The notes under the pieces: generated by a model
What the model was told of the DNA's origin: nothing
Database searches by the model: none
Seen by the model: only the letters and a program-made list of their open reading frames with translations
Assembly: GCA_964545475.1 (NCBI GenBank)
Contig: CAZJGG010000105.1
Span: forward strand, 1-5,939
Source of the DNA: CAZJGG01 sp964545475
Lineage (GTDB): Bacteria > Bacillota > Clostridia > Lachnospirales > JAISER01
DNA: 5,939 nucleotides
Direction: 5' to 3'
Translations under genes and position numbers: made by a program
Part shown: positions 1-5,750 of the stretch, piece by piece
Layout of the letters: every line of letters begins with the position of its first letter
Position numbering within the stretch: position 1 is the stretch's first letter

Positions 1-103
1 CGAGCAGCCCAAATATTTCACCCTCTTTAACCGATATAGACATATCAAGCACAGCCGCCTTTTCGCCATATTTTTTGCACAGGCTTTGCGTTTCAATCAG
101 CAT
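1..103 (-). CDS. ABC transporter ATP-binding protein, N-terminal part only (runs off the left edge)
   Basis: Only the first 34 codons are in the window. The peptide begins MLIETQSLCKKYGEKAAVLD and continues through SVKEGEIFGLL, the classic opening of an ABC ATPase: first beta strand, the A-loop aromatic residue (Tyr12 in KKYG) that stacks on adenine, then the GEIFGLL strand leading directly into the Walker A loop, which lies outside the window. ATG at 103-101 is chosen because its reverse-strand context gives AGGAG about 8 bases upstream, inside the preceding gene, and because the preceding gene's TGA overlaps this ATG by one base (TGATG). That arrangement suggests translational coupling. The protein should be the cytoplasmic motor of an importer or exporter whose membrane subunit lies further left. 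Sequences of this type next to two-component systems are often drug, bacteriocin or lipid exporters, but the substrate cannot be inferred here. Confidence 0.88.
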   Translation of the reverse strand, partial: MLIETQSLCKKYGEKAAVLDMSISVKEGEIFGLL

Positions 104-972
104 CAGCGAACACTCCTTGCAATAGCGATAAGCTCACTGTCGAGTAAATCACCAACAAGTGCATAAAGCGCACCGTTCTTTGTCCAGATAATGGCGTTAG
201 CATTTTTGTGTTCAGGTGGAGCTGAATATGTGTTTTTAGAAGCGGCTTTGCTAATCTTGCTTTGCATTTCAGCAGTTAACTCTGCCGGCAACGCACCCAT
301 AATGCTTTGAATATCTGATGTAGCATATAAATAACCTATTGTACCGCCAAGGTCTGCTTCACGGCTTATACCTGTGATAACAGGTAGATAAATATCCTTT
401 GTGTTGGGGTCGATTGCCGCAAGCTGTGTGCGAATATTTTCAGTCAGCATTGGTGCGGACAGCACTCTTTGCCACATCTCGGCTTTTACTTCACTGCTTA
501 CGCTGCTGTTCATACCTTGTGTCGCAATAAATGCCACGTTTTCGTACTTTGCAACAAGCGTAGGTGACATAGCAAATGAAAAGCTCTCGCCGCCTTTCAT
601 AGAAATACTTTTCTCGATTACATCTGTCGCAAAAAGCTCTGCTTTCTGATTTTTCATCTCTTTTGGTAGATTCACTCTAAAATCCGTAAACTCGTCTATG
701 TCACCAAGAGTTTTGTATTCAGGATTTTCCATTGACGGTTTTTCATACGTGCCTTCCCCGTGCCCCACGAATTTATCCTTGTTTGCCTCGGTATATTCCT
801 TGGCTGACTGCGCCATTTGGCTAATGTCATCAAGTGAAATATTGATGGTCTTAGTGTCACCAACACGGAAAACAGACAGCACCGAAAATGCAAATGCTTG
901 TACACTGGGAACGGTTACAGTGAAAAATAGTGCCGCAGCAATCACTACCGCTCCAATAATTTTCTTTTTCAT
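103..972 (-). CDS. Exported or membrane-anchored protein of unknown function, upstream of ABC ATPase
   Basis: This is an intact 289-residue frame. Residues 1-26 form a signal peptide or signal anchor: a KKK amino end, a hydrophobic core (IIGAVVIAAALFFTVTV) and a possible signal-peptidase site after SVQA (Ala26). There is no lipobox cysteine. The remainder is a soluble, mixed-charge domain facing outside the membrane. It has a proximal LSVFRV-type segment and a later LPKEM...AELFATD stretch, somewhat reminiscent of DUF4367/LolA-like extracytoplasmic domains in Firmicutes; that resemblance is from memory and weak. The start is supported by GGAGGA at 986-981, 8 bases upstream. Its stop codon overlaps the start of the ABC ATPase gene, so the two are probably translated together, and this may be an accessory or substrate-sensing subunit of that transporter. 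No catalytic motif was recognised. Confidence 0.8.
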   Translation of the reverse strand: MKKKIIGAVVIAAALFFTVTVPSVQAFAFSVLSVFRVGDTKTINISLDDISQMAQSAKEYTEANKDKFVGHGEGTYEKPSMENPEYKTLGDIDEFTDFRVNLPKEMKNQKAELFATDVIEKSISMKGGESFSFAMSPTLVAKYENVAFIATQGMNSSVSSEVKAEMWQRVLSAPMLTENIRTQLAAIDPNTKDIYLPVITGISREADLGGTIGYLYATSDIQSIMGALPAELTAEMQSKISKAASKNTYSAPPEHKNANAIIWTKNGALYALVGDLLDSELIAIARSVR

Positions 973-1023
973 AAAAGTTTTCCTCCAATCTTATTTTGGT
1001 TTGTTTCTGCTTTGACTACCTCT

Positions 1024-1045
1024 AATATAACGTACTATACCACTG
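1024..1045 (-). promoter_or_regulatory. Possible internal promoter upstream of the exported protein
   Basis: On the minus strand the 94-base gap between the kinase stop and the next gene contains TGGTATAGT (1042-1034). This is an extended -10 of the same form as the one at the right edge of the window. Another TATATT lies at 1029-1024. No convincing -35 is seen at the right distance. If real, it would let the exported protein and ABC ATPase be expressed independently of the damaged two-component genes upstream. Confidence 0.33.
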
Positions 1046-1066
1046 TTTTTTGACCCGAATGTGTCC

Positions 1067-2140
1067 TTATTCACTTTTGCAATTTATTTTCACTTCAAAG
1101 GTTGTTCCGCTTTGGCTGTGTGATTTATCACATTGATAAAATTTTTCAAATATCCTCTGTTTACTTTGCTCATATATTATGTTGCCCAAATTGGTTATAC
1201 GCAAAACAACAATATGGTCTGATTTTACACAAGTAATGGTTACAGTCCCTTTTTTATCGGAAAATTTTATGGCATTATCAAGTAAATTCAGCCATATCTG
1301 ATGCAAAAGCTCCTCATCGCCATAAAAATCTATTTTTTCAAGGTCTGTGTCAATCGTCAAATTCTTTTCCTGCCACAAGTCGGCAAGCAGAATAATCACC
1401 TTTCGTATCCGCTCGTCAAGGGAAAAGCGGACAGGCTTTAATACAACCGTACCGCTGTCAAGCCCCGAAAGCCTTAGCATATTAGAGCAAAGCTTAGATA
1501 ATCGTGTTGTTTGCTCTTTTAGAATACGGCTATATTCAAGTAGTTCCGCAGCAGTGACATTGCCATCACATTTAAGCTCCGCAAAGCCTTGTATGGCGGC
1601 AATGGGCTTCTTAAATTCATGGGATACACTGCTCATAAAATCCTTGCGTAAATATTCCATCTTGGAGAGTTCGTCTAGAGCAATTTGACAAAAACATTGA
1701 CAGGTGTGGAGCGGAAACAGTAAACGTTTCACCGCTGTTTCCGCGAACATAGCTGTTTATGTTTTTGCAAATAGCTATACCATACTGTTAAAATTAGCTG
1801 CAAGAGTTCCTATCTCGTCCTTGCCGCTATGGTTAACTCTTGCCGAAAAATCTCCGCTTGATACGTCTTTGGCGCAATCGCTGATATGGATAATGGGTTT
1901 TGTAATTCGGTTAAGTGCCAAAAAAAGTAGCAGACTGCCGATTACTGCACATAAAATCAAAGCAATAAGAGAAAAAAGCCCCATAGATGTGTGGGTATAT
2001 TCAGTTACTATACCAAGCCTGATAAAAACCCAAAAACCAAAAGTGGTTATTAGAAATGATATAATACAAGCAGAACATAAAATAATAATTGCGGTAATTG
2101 TGCCTTTGGCTTTAATTGATTTTGCAATCCTGTTTTTCAT
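1067..2140 (-). pseudogene. Sensor histidine kinase, split by a miniature element and lacking its ATP-lid segment
   Basis: The membrane half (2140-1775, 121 residues) has TM1 at about 14-40, a very short outside loop of about 10 residues, TM2 at about 53-76, and a HAMP domain ending ...AANFNSMV. It then stops at a TAG supplied by an inserted 100-bp element. The catalytic half resumes after the element as DELSKMEYLRKDFMSSVSHEF, with the phospho-accepting histidine in SVSHEFKKP. Removing the element and one TA joins the halves in frame as FNSMV-DELSKM, the expected HAMP-to-HisKA linker, giving a 323-residue protein with His140. Further damage is visible. The normal HEFKT is HEFKK, losing the HExxT residue needed for phosphatase activity. 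The G1 box reads TNLGNII, and the G2 box is gone: SHSQSG joins directly to TTFEVKI where about 25-30 residues are expected. The N box (LNLLDNAIKFS) and F box (RIFEKFYQ) remain. The short outside loop suggests it sensed a signal in the membrane or through a partner. Its ATG overlaps the regulator stop as ATGA. Confidence 0.9.
1678..1777 (-). mobile_element. MITE-like hairpin element, copy A (inside the histidine kinase gene)
   Basis: A 100-bp insertion is flanked on both sides by TA (1676-1677 and 1778-1779), the target duplication expected for IS630/Tc1-mariner-type transposition. The whole element is an imperfect inverted repeat. Two 43-base arms match at about 34 positions around a 14-base centre; they share ATTTG-(A)-CAAAAACAT near the tips and a perfect GCGGAAACAG/CTGTTTCCGC near the centre. 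It is about 96% identical to the copy at 2307-2405, with three substitutions and one extra A in a run of five (1690-1694). Element plus duplication is 102 bp (34 codons), so the kinase frame is kept, but TAG and TAA lie in that frame. It encodes no transposase and would need one supplied elsewhere. Strand is arbitrary, given relative to the host gene. Precise ends rest on the inverted-repeat alignment and frame restoration. Confidence 0.87.
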
Positions 2141-2912
2141 ATCATTTTTTCTGCCTTATATCCGATTCCTCGCAAGGTGACAAGTCGAAACTACGGTCGG
2201 TCATCATATCGTTTTCGAAGCTTTTTTATGTGTCCATCTACTGTTCGCTCGTCAACCTCGGTGTCTATTCCCCATATTTCATCGAGTAGCTCAAGTCGTG
2301 TAAATAGAGCAATTTGACAAAACATTGACAGGTGTGGAGCGGAAACAGCAAACGTTTCACCGCTGTTTCTGCGAACATAGCTGTTTATGTTCTTGCAAAT
2401 AGCTATATCTTATTAGGATAGCTCAACAACTTGAATAAAAGCAGAAATTCTTTCTTTGGCAAGGTAGTTGCTATGCCATCAACCATTACCGCAAATGAGT
2501 TGTAATCAAGCTCAACATTTCCGAGAATAATTTTTTTCTCACTTGCTATTTTTGCACGGCGAAGCAGTGCCGCAACACGCAAAACAAGCTCTTTAAGGTC
2601 AACGGGCTTAACCATATAATCATCTGTGCCAAGTCGGAAGCCTTTTTCTTTATCTTCAAAGCCCTCCTTTGCTGACACAATCAGTATAGGCGTTTCAACT
2701 CCTGCACTTCGCATATCATCAATCAAAGTGTACCCGTCCATCTCTGGCATCATAATGTCACAGATGTATAGGTCTATATGGTTTGTATCGGAAACTTCCA
2801 AAGCCTGTTTACCGTTTTCGGCAGTCAAAACAGAATATCCCGATGTTTTCAACTTCGCTGAAATAAGCGTTCTTAGATTTTTGTTGTCCTCCACAACTAA
2901 TATTTGAAACAT
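2137..2912 (-). pseudogene. OmpR-family response regulator, interrupted by the same miniature element plus a nonsense codon
   Basis: The frame opens at ATG 2912 with GGAGT 7 bases upstream. Residues 1-120 are a complete receiver domain: acidic pocket Glu8/Asp9, phospho-acceptor Asp52 (ICDIMMPEMDG), Ser80, the switch Tyr99 and Lys102 (DDYMVKP). A winged-helix DNA-binding domain follows (ILGNVELDYNSF, LPKKEFLLLFKLL) and is cut at SYPNKI by the TAG at the edge of the element (2405-2403). Deleting the element and one TA continues in frame as FTRLELLDEIWG then DERTVDGHIKKLRKRYDDRP, the recognition helix. A second in-frame stop, TAG at 2193-2191, then interrupts it before FRLVTLRGIGYKAEKMI and the natural TGA at 2139-2137. 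The repaired length of about 224 residues is normal for OmpR/PhoB regulators. As it stands, a 169-residue product could still be phosphorylated but lacks the DNA recognition helix. The stop overlaps the kinase ATG (ATGA), confirming a cognate pair. Confidence 0.92.
2307..2405 (-). mobile_element. MITE-like hairpin element, copy B (inside the response regulator gene)
   Basis: This 99-bp near-duplicate of the element at 1678-1777 is in the same orientation and is flanked by TA at 2305-2306 and 2406-2407. It differs by T-to-C at 2349 and 2392, C-to-T at 2370, and one A fewer in the run at 2319-2322. The change at 2370 turns one G-C pair of the inner 10-bp stem into a G-U pair in RNA, so the hairpin is retained. 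With its duplication the insert is 101 bp, so unlike copy A it also shifts the reading frame. On the host coding strand its first codon is TAG, ending the regulator at once. The flanking gene halves rejoin perfectly without it, which fixes the ends independently of copy A. Confidence 0.88.
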
Positions 2913-2924
2913 ATTATCACTCCA

Positions 2925-2942
2925 TATAGTGTTATCACTATA
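2925..2942. promoter_or_regulatory. 18-bp palindrome just upstream of the response regulator ribosome binding site
   Basis: TATAGTG-TTAT-CACTATA is a perfect 7-bp inverted repeat with a 4-base centre. It spans the flavodoxin stop codon and ends two bases before the regulator's GGAGT. The motif TTATCACT also occurs as a direct repeat at 2913-2920 and 2932-2939. It could be an operator for autoregulation or an mRNA hairpin controlling regulator translation. It has no T-run, so it is not a terminator. Confidence 0.35.
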
Positions 2943-3360
2943 CCGTACTTTCTTTAATCACACTAAGGGCAAAATCTGTTGCTTGCTTTAGGTCAGTAGT
3001 ATCGGGATGTCCCTTATGCATAACGGTAAAAGAGCCACGGCAATAAAAACTTTGACTCATTACCTTAATTCCCTTTTCACGAATCAGCTTTGCCATATCC
3101 TCGTTACCGCTTTTTACTATTGCTGAAGTGCCAAACACCGACACAGCCTTTATTTTATCAGCACTAAGCTGTGAAATAAAACTTTTGGTGTGTTCATCAA
3201 GCCCAAAGCCGTATACTGAGCCACCCAAAAACAACATATCAACGGCTTCCGTGACTGCGTTAGTACAATCCTTGGCATCGGCACCTACTGCTTTTGCAAT
3301 CGCTTCTGCAACCTCTTTTGTATTTCCCGAACGAGAAAAATATCTAACTGCAATATTCAT
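2938..3360 (-). CDS. Flavodoxin-family protein (FMN electron carrier)
   Basis: The complete 140-residue protein is the size of a short-chain flavodoxin. Residues 7-14 (YFSRSGNT) are the FMN phosphate-binding loop, followed by the helix KEVAEAIAKAV. LFLGGSVYGFG at about 43-53 corresponds to the first isoalloxazine-side loop. AVSVFGTSA at about 72-80 fits the core strand, and the C-terminus SFYCRGSF with a terminal helix fits the fold. It should be cytosolic and carry low-potential electrons. Its start lies inside the end of the radical SAM gene (17-base overlap), with a purine-rich GGGGG about 7 bases upstream at 3371-3367. Co-translation and the chemistry suggest it feeds electrons to the radical SAM [4Fe-4S] cluster. 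Menaquinone-related or protoporphyrinogen-oxidase-type flavodoxin proteins are alternatives. The frame is intact, in contrast to the next two genes downstream. Confidence 0.86.
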   Translation of the reverse strand: MNIAVRYFSRSGNTKEVAEAIAKAVGADAKDCTNAVTEAVDMLFLGGSVYGFGLDEHTKSFISQLSADKIKAVSVFGTSAIVKSGNEDMAKLIREKGIKVMSQSFYCRGSFTVMHKGHPDTTDLKQATDFALSVIKESTV

Positions 3361-4456
3361 AATTATCCCCCTTATCTGATTGTTGTAAAATTAATTCTTT
3401 TACTTCGCTGCGTCTTGCAAAAAGTGTGCAACCACCGCTGTGTTCTTCCTCCAAAATACCTGTGTTTTTGAGTGCTTCAAATAGTGGGGAATTTAATGCC
3501 TCAAGCAAGGTACAATCTTTTAGATTAAGGTCTGAATAAGGCGAAAATGGGCAAGGTTCCGCATTGCCCGAAGCACTGATGTGAAAAAAACCACGTCCTG
3601 CGGCAAGACAACCGCCAAGCGCTTTTTCATCGCCGGGGAAAGATATTAGGAGCATATTACTAAACGCTGTCCGTAAATCTGCAAGCGCCGATTCAAACGG
3701 CAATCTTTCATCATCGGAAAATGCGAGATATTCCTCATTTTTAGTGACCGGAACATATTCAATGAAAAATACCAAGGCACACCCCTTGTCACTAAGGAAT
3801 TGAATATACTCTTTGTCGGTGACAAGCTTTAGATTTTCGGTGGTAACAGTAATGGACGCACCAAATAAAATTTGCTTCCTTTGGAGTTTTTCCATTTCGG
3901 ACAAAATTGTGTTATAAATATTTTCGCCTCTGCGCTCATCGGTCTGCATACGCTCACCCTCAATGCTCAAAACTGGAAGCAAATTACGATTTTTGTCAAA
4001 CAATTTTAGGTATTTCTCATCAAACATTGTTCCGTTTGTAAAAATCGGAAACAAAATATTTTTATGTTTTGCGGCTGCTCCAATCACATCTCTACGCATA
4101 AGTGGCTCACCACCGGCAAGCAAGATAAAAGATACACCGATGTCTTCTGCTTCGGAAAAAACAGCGCTCCATTTTTCGCTTGATAGTTCTGCCACACAAG
4201 CAGCGTCTTTATTTAGCTCTCTTGAATAACAGCCCTTGCAAAATAAATTACAGCTTTTTGTAATGCTCGCAATTAAAAAAGGTGGTATGTGCTGCCCGCT
4301 TTCCGAAAAGCGTTCTCGTTTGACTCCTGCTGCCTTGCAAGAAATCAAAAAATTTGCCGTAAATGCACTCTCTTTTAGACTTCCTATACCAAGTCTTGTC
4401 AGCTTTTTAGCTATGTTTTGTACTCCTGTGGAAAGGTACTCCTGTAAATTTTCCAT
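3344..4456 (-). CDS. Radical SAM protein with SPASM-like C-terminal cysteines
   Basis: The complete 370-residue protein has the canonical CxxxCxxC motif, CNLFCKGC (Cys69, Cys73, Cys76), which binds the [4Fe-4S] cluster that cleaves S-adenosylmethionine. GGEP at 115-118 contacts the SAM amino group, and FTNGTMFD at about 139-146 and LSIEGER at about 163-169 are later barrel strands. The C-terminal part has cysteines at 283, 302, 315 and 343 in a GGCLAAGRGF...GNAEPCPF...LKDC...GGC arrangement. This resembles the SPASM/twitch extension that holds auxiliary clusters in peptide- or cofactor-modifying enzymes. The start ATG at 4456 has TAAGGAG at 4470-4464 upstream. It is the first gene of the leftward string and overlaps the flavodoxin gene. 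The substrate is unknown: no precursor peptide gene was found in the window, and relatives act on peptides, haem precursors and small molecules. Confidence 0.93.
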   Translation of the reverse strand: MENLQEYLSTGVQNIAKKLTRLGIGSLKESAFTANFLISCKAAGVKRERFSESGQHIPPFLIASITKSCNLFCKGCYSRELNKDAACVAELSSEKWSAVFSEAEDIGVSFILLAGGEPLMRRDVIGAAAKHKNILFPIFTNGTMFDEKYLKLFDKNRNLLPVLSIEGERMQTDERRGENIYNTILSEMEKLQRKQILFGASITVTTENLKLVTDKEYIQFLSDKGCALVFFIEYVPVTKNEEYLAFSDDERLPFESALADLRTAFSNMLLISFPGDEKALGGCLAAGRGFFHISASGNAEPCPFSPYSDLNLKDCTLLEALNSPLFEALKNTGILEEEHSGGCTLFARRSEVKELILQQSDKGDNYEYCS

Positions 4457-4485
4457 TGCCCCACTCCTTACTATAAGTTTTTACC

Positions 4486-4514
4486 ATTATAACATATCTT
4501 TGTGTTCTGAATAT
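4486..4514 (-). promoter_or_regulatory. Extended -10 promoter of the leftward operon
   Basis: On the minus strand TGTTATAAT (4494-4486) is a consensus -10 box with the extended TG motif, 30 bases upstream of the radical SAM ATG. A -35 match at about 4509-4514 (ATATTC) is poor, as is usual when the extended -10 is present. It would drive the radical SAM gene and, by short or overlapping junctions, the flavodoxin and two-component genes. It lies beside the left end of the broken replication-gene fragment. Confidence 0.68.
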
Positions 4515-4604
4515 GGCCTATTGCATACAGGACTTATCAAGATATTCCCTGTGAATGGAAGCAGACTGGCGCTGGATTATGAGTTGTCCGATGATGGTAC
4601 ATAG
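4500..4604 (+). pseudogene. Detached 5' remnant of the replication-initiator-like gene
   Basis: In the same frame as the gene at 4674 there is an open stretch reading LHTGLIKIFPVNGSRL then ALDYELSDDGT, followed by TAG (4602-4604). The frame continues at once as KTTLKKNRNFKVDYHQKDHG and runs without interruption into the downstream protein. The simplest reading is that one gene once began near or left of 4500 and has gained a nonsense codon. There is no ATG with a ribosome binding site, and upstream of about 4490 the same strand is only the promoter and antisense of the radical SAM gene. The true 5' end may therefore have been lost. Confidence 0.5.
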
Positions 4605-4673
4605 AAGACTACTCTGAAAAAGAACAGGAACTTCAAGGTTGATTATCACCAAAAAGACCACGGGATTGAGTGG

Positions 4674-5693
4674 TTGATTCGTTACAACAACTGGAGCGGT
4701 GAGTTTAAGTCCTATATCATTGAAGTCACTATAAACCCTAAAATCCTTGGAGGTGTTGAGGATTACATCACCGCTGCTACCTATGCCGATATGGATAAGG
4801 CTGTCACTAATTTCAATCTGGAGGCAGAAAAGATTTCCCCTCTGCTTAAAGACTTCAGATGGTACAGCCTAAAACGAGTTGATTATTGTATCAACTTTTC
4901 CATAGAAGATCTCGGAATTACCTGTAGCCCCGAAAGGGTGATGAACTTAATTCGACGGGCTGATATACCCTCTCCTTATGAAGAGTGGACGAAATACTGT
5001 GAAAAGTCCCACCGAATGAAGAGTGACCCAGCAAGCTTCTATTTGAAGGGGCAATCTGTAAATATCCAGTTCTATAGTAAGCAGATGGAGTTACAAAGAA
5101 GAAGTGAGGAGAGGGAGAACAAGGGGCTCTCCCTGATACCTCAAATAACACTGGATTCAGCACGGAACATCATTCGCTTTGAGGTACAATGCAAGTACCG
5201 CAAAACATATGCTCTAACCAACAAGGCTAGGGCGTCGGGGAATAACAAAACAAACAAGTTCGAGAGCTTGCTTTCTGATGACGCCTGTATTGATGTTATC
5301 AATGACTACTGGAGCAAGGTTATCCGTAAAGGGGACTACTTTACCCTTCAAGGTGCTATCCGTAAGATTGAAGCCTGTAACTTTAATCAACAGAAGGAGC
5401 GTCGGTTGATTGGAGCATTACAATTGGTCAACAAGTGTCGTAGTATAGCCTCAGCAAAAGAATCACTCCAAGGTCACGACTTGGAGGTCTTTAATGGAAC
5501 GCTGAAAGAATTGTCGTACCAAGGAATCAACCCTGTTACAATCCCAAAAGAACGGGGCGTTAAGCATATCCCTAATCTTTTGTATGTCTACTATGATAAG
5601 GTATCAGAAGAAAAGAGTAACCGGCAGATGAAAGAGTTTCTTGCTGAGGACCGTAAAGCCTATGTCAAAGAGTTTGGTTGGCCCTCGAACTAA
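4674..5693 (+). CDS. Replication-initiator-like protein (plasmid/phage type), probably 5'-truncated
   Basis: The frame is open from 4605 to the TAA ending at 5693. The only usual start near the beginning is TTG at 4674, giving 339 residues, and it has no clear ribosome binding site, so this start is weak. Visible landmarks are RVDYCINFSIEDLG at about 68-81, FYLKGQSVNIQFYSKQMELQ at about 122-141 and NIIRFEVQCKYRK at about 164-176. This order (an R-x-D strand, a YxK element and an LRFEV strand) recalls rolling-circle or filamentous-phage initiators of the Rep_trans and Phage_CRI (II/X) kind, in which a tyrosine nicks the origin. That is inference from pattern memory; no HUH motif is evident. 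The C-terminal third (PNLLYVYYDK...FGWPSN) is helical and charged. It is transcribed opposite to the operon at its left and is followed by a strong hairpin. Together with the in-frame stop upstream it is probably a decaying relic of an integrated plasmid or phage. Confidence 0.55.
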   Translation: MIRYNNWSGEFKSYIIEVTINPKILGGVEDYITAATYADMDKAVTNFNLEAEKISPLLKDFRWYSLKRVDYCINFSIEDLGITCSPERVMNLIRRADIPSPYEEWTKYCEKSHRMKSDPASFYLKGQSVNIQFYSKQMELQRRSEERENKGLSLIPQITLDSARNIIRFEVQCKYRKTYALTNKARASGNNKTNKFESLLSDDACIDVINDYWSKVIRKGDYFTLQGAIRKIEACNFNQQKERRLIGALQLVNKCRSIASAKESLQGHDLEVFNGTLKELSYQGINPVTIPKERGVKHIPNLLYVYYDKVSEEKSNRQMKEFLAEDRKAYVKEFGWPSN

Positions 5694-5750
5694 GACAATG
5701 CAGCGGTGCTTAGAGGTTGTAAAAACACTAAATTAAAAGAATAAACCTAT

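Noticed and set aside
401..649. Plus-strand open frame opposite the exported protein gene
   Set aside because: It has no ribosome binding site or recognisable motif and lies wholly antisense to a well-supported gene with a signal peptide.
1067..1750. A self-standing 227-residue kinase gene starting with MFAETAVKRL
   Set aside because: Its first 25 residues are coded by the inserted element, no ribosome binding site precedes the ATG, and the flanking halves rejoin perfectly without it. It is the 3' part of a broken kinase gene.
1704..2180. Plus-strand 158-codon open frame across the element and the kinase membrane half
   Set aside because: It is hydrophobic only because it is antisense to the kinase membrane segments; its start lies in the miniature element and has no ribosome binding site.
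1676..2407. CRISPR array or IStron/self-splicing intron
   Set aside because: There are only two repeat units separated by kinase and regulator coding sequence, with no spacer pattern. At 100 bp the element is too short for a group I or II intron, and its inverted-repeat architecture fits a MITE.
4236..4499. Plus-strand frame leading into the 4500-4604 fragment as one long gene
   Set aside because: This part is antisense to the radical SAM gene start and its promoter; only the portion from about 4500 continues sensibly into the replication-like protein.
2191..4604. UAG recoded as an amino acid, which would rescue the regulator and replication-like gene
   Set aside because: TAG serves as the ordinary stop of the flavodoxin (2940-2938) and radical SAM (3346-3344) genes, and the kinase insertion also carries TAA in frame, so recoding is not needed and would not rescue the kinase.
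4918..5163. Minus-strand open frame inside the replication-like gene
   Set aside because: Low-complexity shadow of the opposite strand with no start signal or family resemblance.
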